DNA of 64,000 bases from CAZAMI01 sp964627805 (GTDB taxonomy: Archaea; Thermoproteota; Thermoprotei_A; Sulfolobales; NBVN01), in contig CAZVLA010000036.1 in assembly GCA_964627805.1 (NCBI GenBank), positions 19,804 through 83,803 of the forward strand, in the 5' to 3' direction. Of this stretch, positions 1 to 8,041 are shown piece after piece; position 1 is the stretch's first letter; every line of letters starts with the position of its first letter. The notes below the pieces were generated by a model, which saw nothing but the letters and a program-made list of their open reading frames with translations, was not told where the DNA came from and searched no databases. Both the position numbers and the translations under genes were made by a program.

Positions 1-2
1 TC

Positions 3-710
3 ATAGTCCATAGCCACCTACAGGAGTTTGAGCTTAGGAATCAAGGAATAGCACCCCACAGGATCTTCAGGATACCTCACGGGACCCTACTAAACCCGTA
101 CCTAGGCTACCCTAGGAGGGAGCTCCTTAGGGACTTAGGTATAGGTGATGAGGGTATTGAGGGGGCCATAGCTGTAGTCCCTGGATTCCTAAAGCGTGAT
201 AAGGGACTCGACATTCTCCTTGAAGCACTTAAGTTAATGAGGGTTAGGAGGGGGGAGTTGACCTTAATAGTGGCTGGTGAGGTGTGGGATGCTAGCGTAG
301 TTAAGTACGTTGATGGGTTAAGTGAAGTAGTTAATCTAGTGTTTTGGGAGAAGTACTTGAGTAGGGATGAGATACTTAAGTTAGCTGCTCTAGCAGACAT
401 CATACTACTGCCTTACAGGAGCGTTAAGTTCTATAGCGTAAGCGGTATACTCCACCTCTCAATGGGTAGTATGAAGCCCATCGTAGGTACTAGCGTACCT
501 AAGTTAATCGAGCTCTACCAACACGTACCTAGAGTCACGGTACCCCCAGACAACCCGGGAGCACTTGCTGAGGTACTTAAGTGGGTAATAAGTAACTACG
601 ACTACGTAGTACCCTACATGAGCTCACTATACAGCTACGCAGTAAGGACTCAATGGTTAAGAATGGCTAGGAGGCACCTAAACCTATACCAAACACTCCT
701 TAAGTCCTAA
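3..710 (+). CDS. Glycosyltransferase, GT4-like, C-terminal part (cut by window start)
   Basis: The frame is open from the first complete codon at base 3, so the gene begins outside the window and only the last 235 residues are seen. They look like the C-terminal nucleotide-sugar-binding half of a GT-B fold glycosyltransferase: a PHGT loop, then VPGFLKRDKGLDILLEAL (the usual 'G...KG...L..A' helix), a Y-L-S-R-D-E stretch after the WEKY loop, and an LLPYRS...SGILHLSMGSMKPIVGT segment that fits the family donor-binding region. The sugar donor and acceptor cannot be read from this part. The 3' end overlaps the convergent cupin gene by 11 bases. The first ATG inside this frame (237) lies within the domain and is not a real start. 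Confidence 0.85.
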   Translation: MVHSHLQEFELRNQGIAPHRIFRIPHGTLLNPYLGYPRRELLRDLGIGDEGIEGAIAVVPGFLKRDKGLDILLEALKLMRVRRGELTLIVAGEVWDASVVKYVDGLSEVVNLVFWEKYLSRDEILKLAALADIILLPYRSVKFYSVSGILHLSMGSMKPIVGTSVPKLIELYQHVPRVTVPPDNPGALAEVLKWVISNYDYVVPYMSSLYSYAVRTQWLRMARRHLNLYQTLLKS

Positions 711-1041
711 CCCTCAAGTACTCCGTCCTAACCTCAGATGCCTCAATAACTAAGGCAACACCCTCGCAACCACCTGGTCTGTAGGCGTTATGCCATTCAG
801 TAACTATGTAAGCTACTCCAGGCTCCATCTTAACTTCCCTAATCTCCCTACCATCCTCACTAAGTACTAGTACTACATCACCCCTTACTAAGTAGAAGAG
901 TTCAGGTACGTCGTGCTTCTCTAAGTACTTAACATCACTTAATGACTCATTCTCGGGTCTGTAAATACCTAACCTCCACCTACCGTCGTCGGTGAATAGT
1001 ACCTCCCACCTACCCTTAGGGATTAGCTTAAGCTTAATCAA
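700..1041 (-). CDS. Small cupin-fold protein
   Basis: A 113-residue single-domain protein with a cupin-like pattern: EKHDVPELFYLVRGDVVLVL near residue 42 (a strand with E and 'Y-L-V-x-G') and EPGVAYIVTEWHNAYRPGG near residue 73 (the second 'G-x-P..H' half). Only one histidine sits at each expected metal site, so metal binding is uncertain. Such small cupins act as sugar-related isomerases or binding proteins; I do not assign a reaction. It ends convergently inside the glycosyltransferase gene (11-base overlap) and starts 35 bases after the end of the GPN GTPase gene, with which it could be co-transcribed. Confidence 0.7.
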   Translation of the reverse strand: MIKLKLIPKGRWEVLFTDDGRWRLGIYRPENESLSDVKYLEKHDVPELFYLVRGDVVLVLSEDGREIREVKMEPGVAYIVTEWHNAYRPGGCEGVALVIEASEVRTEYLRVRT

Positions 1042-1076
1042 TTAACCACCCACTAGTAAGTACTCGGGATTACCTA

Positions 1077-1853
1077 TTAAGTAAGGTCCCCACACACGCA
1101 GCTAAGCTCATGAACTAACCTATGTAGTTCCTCCATCCCGTACCCCTTAAGAGCTGATACCTTAGGTACTTCAGTACTTCTTAAGTACTTAGTAATTACG
1201 GGTAGTAACTCCTTAAGTAATTCACTATAGAGTGACTCAGTACTTAAGCCATTAATAACTACCTCGTAATCCCTAATTAAGTCACCACTCAACCTACTTA
1301 CTGACTCACTAAACACGTCAACCTTATTAATTACTAAGGCCGAGTCAACGTCAAGCCTTAACTGAGTAGCTAGGGCCATTAGTGACGACAGTACGTAATC
1401 CCTAGAATCCCTAATTAAGTCAGCACCAACGACGAATAAGGCGTAGGTACTACTGAAGCCACCACGCCTTAACTCACTAACTAACCTACTAGATACCTCC
1501 CTAAACAGGAATACCTCCATCTGACCCGGGGTATCTATTAGTACGTAATCACTACCTACCTTAACTAAGTAGTTGATTAAGTCACTTAAGTAATTACATA
1601 CCCTATCCATAGCTACTAATAACGCACTATTAGGTCCTAAGCCCTCCCTAATAGCTAATTCCCTAGCACTAACGAAGTCCCTAACGTCGTAGTCGGGAAT
1701 GTATGGTAAGTAATCAGCTGCTGGGTCTAGATTAACCTTAGTTACTGAGTAGCCATTACTTAGTAACCACTTAGAGTAGGTACTAACTAACGTTGACTTA
1801 CCGGAACCTGCAGGCCCTAACACGATAAGTACTACCGTACCCACTGAAACCAC
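1077..1853 (-). CDS. GPN-loop GTPase
   Basis: A 258-residue cytoplasmic GTPase of the GPN/XAB1 family. The Walker A loop is G13-PAGSGKST-21. The family-defining Gly-Pro-Asn loop is at residues 73-75 (EGLGPNSALL). The switch II region DYVLIDTPGQMEVF is near residue 102, and NKVD, which gives guanine specificity, is near residue 177. Eukaryotic relatives help RNA polymerase II assembly, and the archaeal proteins are homodimers whose role is less clear. The length is normal for archaeal members. The next ORF upstream is the divergent HAD gene, about 40 bases away. Confidence 0.93.
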   Translation of the reverse strand: MVSVGTVVLIVLGPAGSGKSTLVSTYSKWLLSNGYSVTKVNLDPAADYLPYIPDYDVRDFVSARELAIREGLGPNSALLVAMDRVCNYLSDLINYLVKVGSDYVLIDTPGQMEVFLFREVSSRLVSELRRGGFSSTYALFVVGADLIRDSRDYVLSSLMALATQLRLDVDSALVINKVDVFSESVSRLSGDLIRDYEVVINGLSTESLYSELLKELLPVITKYLRSTEVPKVSALKGYGMEELHRLVHELSCVCGDLT

Positions 1854-1896
1854 CTAATTAAGGTGCTTATCTGCTTAAGTACCTTAAACTAATTAA

Positions 1897-2502
1897 TTGA
1901 CTTCGGGGTATGTAGTGAAGTGCTTTAAGTTAGTAATTATTGACTTAGACGGTACCTTAGTAGGTACGAGGATTAATTGGGAGTACGTTAGGAGGCGTGT
2001 TAGGGAGGTTCTAGGGCTTAATGAGGGAGCACCACTTAAGCCATTAGCAACTACGTTACTTAAGTACTGGAGGGGTCGTGAGGGTTTTGAGGAGGCGTTA
2101 AGGATTATTGAGGAAGCTGAGTTAAGGAGTGTTGAGGGTGCTGAGTACCCAGTAGGTATTAAGGAGTTAATTAAGGAGTTAAGGAGCTTAGGTATTGAGG
2201 TAGCTATAGTAACTCTACGCTCAAGGAGAACTACTGAACCACTACTTACTAAGTTAGGTATTGAGGGCTTAGTAAGTAAGGTAGTGACTAGGGATGAGGA
2301 GCCGGACCGTAGGGAGCAATTAATTAAGTTAATGAGGGAGTTAGGGGTAGCCCCTAATGAGGCACTCTTCATAGGTGATTGGTTAGGTGATGAATTAGCT
2401 GGTAGGGAGGTAGGTACCAACACCTACATAGTTAGGAGTTACGAAGAAACACCTAAGGTAATTAAGGAAGTAATTAATGCGTGCAGGGAATTCCTTAAGT
2501 AA
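1897..2502 (+). CDS. HAD-superfamily hydrolase (phosphatase-like)
   Basis: A 201-residue HAD protein. Motif I is D16-L-D18-G-T (nucleophile and acid/base aspartates), motif II is a Val-Thr-Leu-Arg segment near residue 107, and motif IV is IGDWLGDELAG near residue 157, which supplies acidic Mg ligands. A helical cap lies between motifs I and II (residues 25-85), as in phosphoglycolate phosphatase-like enzymes. The substrate is not evident. The frame opens with TTG at 1897, but a GTG at 1915 would give the compact N-terminus (M-K-C-F-K before the first strand) typical of the family and may be the real start. It is divergent from the GPN GTPase. Confidence 0.85.
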   Translation: MTSGYVVKCFKLVIIDLDGTLVGTRINWEYVRRRVREVLGLNEGAPLKPLATTLLKYWRGREGFEEALRIIEEAELRSVEGAEYPVGIKELIKELRSLGIEVAIVTLRSRRTTEPLLTKLGIEGLVSKVVTRDEEPDRREQLIKLMRELGVAPNEALFIGDWLGDELAGREVGTNTYIVRSYEETPKVIKEVINACREFLK

Positions 2503-2578
2503 GGTTACTTAATTAATTTAAGCTACATCTTAAAATATCTTAGATAATGCTTAAGAAGAGGTCTTATAACGTCATTCC

Positions 2579-4432
2579 TTAAGTAGTACTTAATCCCTTC
2601 CTTAATTCATTAGCTATGGGTATTAACTCATTAAGTCCTAACTTCCTGAGTGTCTCCTCCGTAGGTATTCCGTACTCATCCCAACCTATTGAGTAGTAGT
2701 ACTCCCTAAGCGCCTTCCTAACTTCCTCACGATCTACTTTAGAGCCTCTGTAAGGCCCCGTAGGTAGTGGTTCGTAGAATCTCGGTGGGTTATCATCATC
2801 TACTCTAGGATCCCACCTCACGTCCGGCCCCCCAATGAGTAGTAGGACTCTCTGGATAGCTAGTACCCTAGGTGCTATTACTTCGTAGACCTCATCAGTA
2901 CTTACGAACCAGCCAGTAACTGCGTTTAGGTAGTTAATTAGTTCCTCATCACTTACTTGGTAAGCTACGAACATGCATATACCTAAGCTATCGATTAGTA
3001 CCCTCCAAGCCTCTGAATTCCTTGACTTAAGCGGTAGCCCAGCAACTGATGTGTGGTCACCTCCCTGTACGGATGCTGCGTAAGCTATTGGTTGTGGGTA
3101 GTCCTTACCACTCCTAACTCCGTGAGCACCTACACCAATACCCTTAACCTGTACTGCGTACTTCATTACGTCCCTACCCTTAACCCTAGAGACCTCCTTA
3201 GCTAGTCTGTAAGTACCCTCACCCATTAACCTACCAAACCCTACCCTCCTAACCATTAACTCAATAAGCTCCTTAACACCCCTGAAGTCACCCCAACTAA
3301 CATCAACACCTACTTCATCCTTAGTGAGTACCCCCTCACTAAGTAACTCAAGTACGAGACCTAACGTATTACCTACTTGAATACCGCATAGACCTAAATC
3401 ATCAATTAATCCTGAGAGAGCAGCTAGTTCCTCTGGATTGAATATACCTAGGTTAGGTCCTAAGTAAGCACCTAATTCGTAGTCGGGCCCGTCGGTTAGG
3501 TAGGTCTCACCATTAATTACTACCCTACATAACTTCATACACCCTATAGGGCAGCTCCAGTCAGACCATACCTTCCTAACCCAGAATGAACTCAGTACGT
3601 TATGACTTAATTCCCTACGGTCATGCCACTCCTCCCTCCAATTCATGACTGGTTCAGAACTGGTTACCGCACCCACCCTCCACACAGCTGGTGACGTACC
3701 CCACATCCTAAACTCACTAACCTTCTTAGCTACGGACTCAATCACCCTATACCACAGCTCCTTAACCTTACTTGAGTTAGCTACCTTAGGTAGTGGCTTA
3801 CGTGACTTAGCAATTACTGCCTTAAGCTTCTTAGACCCCATGACGGCACCGTAGCCACCGTACCCAGCAGCGTGGGTTAATTTACTCATTACCGCAGCTA
3901 CCCTAACTAAGGACTCACCAGCGGGTCCTATGTAGACCATGGGTAGTGAGTAAATACCTAAATCAACTAACTCCCTACTTAATGACTTAATGAGTTCAGT
4001 ACCTCCTAAACCCCATAACTTACTAGCGTCCCTAAACTCAATACCCTCATCAGTTATTAGTAGGTATGTCGGGTCCTTAGAAGCACCCTTAATGACTAAG
4101 GCGTCGTAACCGCAGGCCTTAAGCTCAACTGATAAGTCAGTAGATACTGCAGACCCCACGACACCGTTACTTAATGGTGACTTACCAGTAACTATTAACT
4201 TACTCCCTCCAGGGAAGTAACCAGTTAGTGGCCCCGTAGCCATTACTAAGACGTTCCTAGGGCTTAGTGGGTCGACATCACCCCACTCCCTACCTAACTC
4301 CCTCCACAGTATGTAAGTACCTAAGCCCCTACCACCTAAGTAGTCCCTAAGGACCCTCCTAGGTAACTCAACTACTCTGTAGCTACACCTACTTAAGTCA
4401 ACCTCTAAGTACCTGTAATTAACTCCACTCAA
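2579..4432 (-). CDS. aor: Aldehyde:ferredoxin oxidoreductase (tungsten enzyme)
   Basis: A 617-residue enzyme of the AOR family, which oxidises aldehydes to acids with ferredoxin using a tungsten bis-pterin and one [4Fe-4S] cluster. The N-terminal AFOR domain shows the YLGGRGLG pterin loop (around residue 32) and GPLTGYFPGGSK. The cluster region is S-D-W-S-C294-PIG-C298-MKL-C302, and the distal ligand is C486 in LGICMF. Compared with the usual C-x2-C-x3-C, the first cysteine position is occupied by D291, so the cluster may have an Asp ligand or a shifted geometry. It overlaps the upstream ferredoxin by 4 bases (ATGA), which implies translational coupling. The aldehyde substrate is unknown. Confidence 0.93.
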   Translation of the reverse strand: MSGVNYRYLEVDLSRCSYRVVELPRRVLRDYLGGRGLGTYILWRELGREWGDVDPLSPRNVLVMATGPLTGYFPGGSKLIVTGKSPLSNGVVGSAVSTDLSVELKACGYDALVIKGASKDPTYLLITDEGIEFRDASKLWGLGGTELIKSLSRELVDLGIYSLPMVYIGPAGESLVRVAAVMSKLTHAAGYGGYGAVMGSKKLKAVIAKSRKPLPKVANSSKVKELWYRVIESVAKKVSEFRMWGTSPAVWRVGAVTSSEPVMNWREEWHDRRELSHNVLSSFWVRKVWSDWSCPIGCMKLCRVVINGETYLTDGPDYELGAYLGPNLGIFNPEELAALSGLIDDLGLCGIQVGNTLGLVLELLSEGVLTKDEVGVDVSWGDFRGVKELIELMVRRVGFGRLMGEGTYRLAKEVSRVKGRDVMKYAVQVKGIGVGAHGVRSGKDYPQPIAYAASVQGGDHTSVAGLPLKSRNSEAWRVLIDSLGICMFVAYQVSDEELINYLNAVTGWFVSTDEVYEVIAPRVLAIQRVLLLIGGPDVRWDPRVDDDNPPRFYEPLPTGPYRGSKVDREEVRKALREYYYSIGWDEYGIPTEETLRKLGLNELIPIANELRKGLSTT

Positions 4433-4932
4433 GAATCAACACCCCAACTCCTTAAGTAGTACTTAGTAATTACTTCAGGACTTACTAAGTAGGACTTAAC
4501 GGCTTCACCGGGGTGCTTAGTTAGTTTGAGTGCCTTAAACCCTACTAACTCACAAACCTTAACGCATTCAGGGTCCCCACCGCATAGGTCGCATATAATG
4601 ACTGATGACTTACCCTTAACTACCTTAGGTACCTTACCGGGGCATGCATTAACGCACTTACCGCATAGGGTGCATAGACCCTCATCAACAACTACAGCAC
4701 CTAAATCCTCCCTAACCCTAATAGCGCCTGTAGGGCATGACTTAACGCATGGGTAGTCAGGGCATTGAACGCACATGTAGGGTATGGTGACTCCAGGGAA
4801 TAACTCAATGACCCTAACCCTAGAAGCTTCCCTCCAGAAAGTACCTTCATGCCTTAAGGAGCACGCAATCTCGCATAAGCCGCACCCACTACATAAGCTG
4901 TAGTCACGTAGAATCCAAGGTCTTTCAGGCAT
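4429..4932 (-). CDS. Four-cluster ferredoxin subunit partnered with AOR
   Basis: A 167-residue iron-sulfur protein with four cysteine clusters in the HycB/CooF/DmsB style. They are CSGCGLCEIAC near residue 14, CVQCPDYPCVKSC near 54, CTLCGKCVNAC near 86 and CDLCGGDPECVKVC near 114. This fits four [4Fe-4S] centres passing electrons from the AOR cofactor to ferredoxin or another acceptor. Related subunits accompany AORs in many archaea and bacteria. It is the first gene of the two-gene AOR operon and overlaps aor by 4 bases. A TATA-like element at 4963-4974 and an inverted repeat at 4933-4945 lie directly upstream. Confidence 0.9.
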   Translation of the reverse strand: MPERPWILRDYSLCSGCGLCEIACSLRHEGTFWREASRVRVIELFPGVTIPYMCVQCPDYPCVKSCPTGAIRVREDLGAVVVDEGLCTLCGKCVNACPGKVPKVVKGKSSVIICDLCGGDPECVKVCELVGFKALKLTKHPGEAVKSYLVSPEVITKYYLRSWGVDS

Positions 4933-4945
4933 GGGTTAAGAACCC
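4933..4945. promoter_or_regulatory. Inverted repeat at the AOR operon start
   Basis: GGGTT-AAG-AACCC, a perfect 5-base inverted repeat immediately next to the start codon of the ferredoxin gene. It lies about 25 bases from the presumed TATA box, where transcription should begin, so it could be an operator. This is inferred from position only. Confidence 0.35.
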
Positions 4946-4962
4946 AACTAGAATTACTTAAG

Positions 4963-4974
4963 CTTAATAATAAG
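4963..4974. promoter_or_regulatory. Shared divergent TATA-like element
   Basis: CTTAATAATAAG is nearly self-complementary and is the most A/T-rich stretch in the 95-base gap between the AOR operon (minus) and the UPF0282 gene (plus). It is about 36 bases from the ferredoxin start and 54 bases from the UPF0282 start, so it could serve both directions. Confidence 0.45.
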
Positions 4975-4991
4975 TTTTTGAATCCCCTAAC

Positions 4992-5005
4992 CTACTCTTG
5001 AGTAG
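4992..5005. repeat. Palindrome CTACTC-TT-GAGTAG
   Basis: A perfect 6-base inverted repeat with a 2-base spacer, 23 bases before the UPF0282 start. A sister element, CTACTC-AA-GAGTAG, occurs at 32491-32504 before another plus-strand gene. It could be an operator or a small hairpin. Confidence 0.35.
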
Positions 5006-5027
5006 TTAATGGGTTAGGGAGGGGGTA

Positions 5028-6068
5028 GTGGTTAGGGTACGTATTAAGGTACTAGGTACTGAGTCTTTAGGTGTTAGGGGCTTATCGTGCTTTATTGAGT
5101 ATAGGGGTGTTAAGGTAGTTATTGATCCTGGGGTCGCCCTAGGTTTTAGTAGGTACGGACTACATCCACACCCCATTCAAGCACTTACTGGTTACTGCGT
5201 TAGGGGTGAGTTACTTAATTCCCTACTAAGTACTGACTACGTAGTCATTAGTCACTTACACGGTGATCACGTGCCCTTAGTTAATGCTAACCCATTCCAA
5301 CTACCTATTCAGTTAGTTAGGTTGAGGGAGGGTAGTGAGGTACTCCTACCCGTACCTACTGAGGGCTTAGGTAGGTTGTTTAGGCGTAGGTTTAGGGGGT
5401 TGATTAGGTACTTAAGTAACTCAATTAAACTACTTACTCACCCACCACATCATGAAGGCCCATTAAGTATTTACTGGCCCCTACCCCACGGACTTAACTC
5501 AAGTACTTACGTAGCTATTACCTCAGTAAACTTCAGTAACTTAAGGTTCGTTCACGCACCGGGTTCTCAGTTAGTACTTAGGGGTTCCGTGGAGTTAATA
5601 AGTAGGTTAAGACCTGATGTAGTAGTTATTGATGGGCCACCGATATATAGGTACGTTAATGACTTAAGCACGTACTCACTACTCCTTAGGAAGTCCTTAG
5701 AGGGTGTTAGGGAGTTAGTTAGGGTCTGTGACGTCGTTATTATTGACCACCACGTACTTAGGTGTAGTGAGGGTCTTGAGTGGGTTAAGTGGGTTGGGGA
5801 GTTATTTAGTGGTGTCGCTAACGTATTAACAGCTGCTGATTACTTAGGTAGGGACCCCCTACTCCTTGAGGCTTGGAGGAGGTCCCTCTACGAGTTAGTT
5901 AAGGTACCTAATGACTGGTTCTTAAGTAGGGATTCCTTCATGAAGTACTTAAGTATGTGTAGGAGGTACTACGACTTAATTATGGACTCAGTACTTAGGG
6001 GTTGTGGTGTCGTTAGGGATGAATTAAGTTTTAAGTACTTACTTAAGTCCCTACTAATTAATGATTAA
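5028..6068 (+). CDS. UPF0282-type metallo-beta-lactamase-fold hydrolase
   Basis: A 346-residue protein of the archaeal UPF0282 family within the metallo-beta-lactamase superfamily. The N-terminus, with its TESLGVRGLSCFIEY and VVIDPGVALGFSRYGL segments, is diagnostic. The dinuclear metal site shows H76-x-H78-x-D80-H81, and a D240-H-H motif lies further along. The substrate is unknown. The start is GTG at 5028, preceded by a strong Shine-Dalgarno-like GGGAGGGGG. It converges with the DUF47 gene with a 4-base overlap at the 3' ends. Confidence 0.88.
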   Translation: MVRVRIKVLGTESLGVRGLSCFIEYRGVKVVIDPGVALGFSRYGLHPHPIQALTGYCVRGELLNSLLSTDYVVISHLHGDHVPLVNANPFQLPIQLVRLREGSEVLLPVPTEGLGRLFRRRFRGLIRYLSNSIKLLTHPPHHEGPLSIYWPLPHGLNSSTYVAITSVNFSNLRFVHAPGSQLVLRGSVELISRLRPDVVVIDGPPIYRYVNDLSTYSLLLRKSLEGVRELVRVCDVVIIDHHVLRCSEGLEWVKWVGELFSGVANVLTAADYLGRDPLLLEAWRRSLYELVKVPNDWFLSRDSFMKYLSMCRRYYDLIMDSVLRGCGVVRDELSFKYLLKSLLIND

Positions 6069-6751
6069 ATCCTAAGTATAGCTACTGACCTAATAACGTC
6101 TGCTGAGTCCTCACACCTATCTGCTGAGTTCTCAACAGCATCTACTACCTCCTTAGCTACTATACATGCTGATGGCCTGGACTCATCACAGAACTTAAGT
6201 ACCTTAGCTAGTGCGTTTATCCTTAACTCATCAACTTCCTCCTCAATACTCTCAACCCTATCAGCTAGTTCTAGTGACTTCCTAGGGTCCCTACTTAACT
6301 CCTCAATAGCTTCCTTAAGTAATTCAGTAGCTTCACGTACCTTCCTAACCATACTAAGTACTAACTCCTTAATACCCTCACTAACTACGTTAGGCTCTAC
6401 TAAGCAAGCCCTCCTAGTAGCTGCTTTTAGGTAGACAGCTATGTCGTCATTAATCAGTACTAACCTAACTAACTCCTCCCTACTTATTGGGTGTATCAAC
6501 CCCTTAGATAGCTCCTTAAGTAACTCACGCTTAATAGCGTCAGCCTCACCCTCTAGCCTATGGACCTCCCTACATAGGCCCTTAAAGCCCTCTGAATCAC
6601 CTCTTAAGAACCTACTGAAGAGTTCCTCAGTAGCCTTAGCTACCTCAATTACCTTACTTAAGTGCTTAATAGCTCCGGTAAGTACTTGAGCCTCAACCCT
6701 CCTACTAACCCAGGCCCACGTTGACCCACCCAACCTAATCACCTCATACAT
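6065..6751 (-). CDS. DUF47 (PhoU-like) accessory protein of PitA
   Basis: A 228-residue all-helical protein with no signal peptide or membrane segments. It is rich in E/L/V heptads, and its REVHRLEGEADAIKRELLKEL and DRVESIEEEVDELRINALAKVL segments are typical of DUF47/PhoU-like proteins. DUF47 proteins are regularly encoded with Pit phosphate transporters and are thought to control them. Here it follows pitA with an 8-base overlap, which supports that partnership. Confidence 0.88.
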   Translation of the reverse strand: MYEVIRLGGSTWAWVSRRVEAQVLTGAIKHLSKVIEVAKATEELFSRFLRGDSEGFKGLCREVHRLEGEADAIKRELLKELSKGLIHPISREELVRLVLINDDIAVYLKAATRRACLVEPNVVSEGIKELVLSMVRKVREATELLKEAIEELSRDPRKSLELADRVESIEEEVDELRINALAKVLKFCDESRPSACIVAKEVVDAVENSADRCEDSADVIRSVAILRI

Positions 6752-7796
6752 GTAGTGTAGTTATTAATAAGTACCTAATACATAGTGAGGTAACGGCTGT
6801 TATGGGTACGGTTAGGAGCCATGAAGCAACTATCTTAGCGAAGGTACCCCAATTAACTCCCTTCCTACCGTACTTAGCTAGCCCAACACCTAAGACAGCC
6901 GATACTGAGGCGTGTGTAGTTGATATGGGCATACCCCAACCCCACACCATCATCGGTACCGTAGTGAATACCCAAACAACTAATGCGTTAGCTAACCCAG
7001 CTGCTGAGCCCGTTACGTAGTCTAACCTAGTTATCCTGTACGCTACGGTCCTAATTACCCTCCTACCTAGTGTGAAACCACCTATTGATATACCTACAGC
7101 ACCTAAAGCAGCTAGTGGTAGGGCTACTTGAGGTGTGAAGGTATTTACTGAAGTACCTGAGGCAGTAACTACAGCTACGTAAACACCCGTTGCGTTACCT
7201 ACGTCATTAGCTCCGAAGGAGTATGCTGAGTAGGCTAACCCAGCAATTAGTAATGCCCTAAAGATCTTCTCAGTATTGAATCCCCTACTACTTAACCTAC
7301 GTGATAGGGACGTGAATGATTTGTAGAAGGTAGCTGCTAAGGCCATAGCTCCTAAGGGTGATACTACCCAACTCATGAATACCTTAGTAAGTACTGAGTA
7401 GTTAATGCTCTCACTATACCCTAGGAGTAGGTAGGTAAGCCCAATACCTAGTACTGAACCAACTGATGATTGGGTAGTCGATATTGGTAGTCCCTTGTAG
7501 GAGGCTAGGGTTATCCATAGGGCAGTAGTTAATGAAGCGACTACAGCATCCATTACGCACCTAATACTAGCTATCCCCTTACCGAAGGTCTTAATAACCA
7601 TCCAACCCTGAATAACCGCACCTACGAACGCGAAGAAACTAAAGAGAGCTACTGCTGACTTAAGCGTTAAGGCACCAGAACCTACTGCGGTATTCGTTGG
7701 GTTAGCAGCGTCGTTAGTACCTATACACCACGCTATGTAGGTAGCTAACCCTAGACCCAGTATCACTAGTGGGTTAATCAGCATGAGCACCACCAA
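6744..7796 (-). CDS. pitA: Inorganic phosphate transporter, PiT family
   Basis: A 350-residue membrane protein with about ten transmembrane helices. It carries the two inverted PHO4 signatures: G26-TNDAANPTNTAVGSGAL in the N-terminal half, and GANDVGNATG near residue 194 with a later GMPISTTHASVSAVLG repeat. It should import phosphate, probably as a metal-phosphate complex, coupled to an ion gradient. The length is near the minimal prokaryotic form. It forms an operon with the DUF47 gene (8-base overlap). A PstS-like gene just upstream on the same strand adds a second phosphate-related function. Confidence 0.93.
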   Translation of the reverse strand: MVVLMLINPLVILGLGLATYIAWCIGTNDAANPTNTAVGSGALTLKSAVALFSFFAFVGAVIQGWMVIKTFGKGIASIRCVMDAVVASLTTALWITLASYKGLPISTTQSSVGSVLGIGLTYLLLGYSESINYSVLTKVFMSWVVSPLGAMALAATFYKSFTSLSRRLSSRGFNTEKIFRALLIAGLAYSAYSFGANDVGNATGVYVAVVTASGTSVNTFTPQVALPLAALGAVGISIGGFTLGRRVIRTVAYRITRLDYVTGSAAGLANALVVWVFTTVPMMVWGWGMPISTTHASVSAVLGVGLAKYGRKGVNWGTFAKIVASWLLTVPITAVTSLCIRYLLITTLHV

Positions 7797-7974
7797 ACAA
7801 ACTACTCACTCCGAGTGGTAGTCTACTTAAGAGTTAAAAGATTGGGACTACCTAATTAATTAACTCATTAAGGAGCTACTACGTAACTACGAAGTAGTTA
7901 GGAGGCCGTATTAAGGCACTCCCGTTAGCTAAATAATTAGATATAGCTTAACTAGTTTAGAACTACTCAATAAC

Positions 7975-7999
7975 CCTACCCACTCCATAAGTGGTTAGG
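7975..7999. terminator. Hairpin between the PstS-like gene and pitA
   Basis: CCTACCCACT-CCATA-AGTGGTTAGG forms a 10-base stem with one mismatch. It lies 43 bases beyond the 3' end of the PstS-like gene and about 180 bases before pitA. It could end pstS transcription or act as an operator. No long T tract follows it on the minus strand. Confidence 0.3.
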
Positions 8000-8041
8000 A
8001 GGTGGTATTGAGTCTAAATAGCTCTATAGGTACTTAATCAC

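Noticed and set aside
1893..2423. Long open frame on the minus strand opposite the HAD gene
   Set aside because: It is Ser/Leu/Asn-rich low-complexity translation typical of an antisense shadow; the plus strand has clear HAD motifs.
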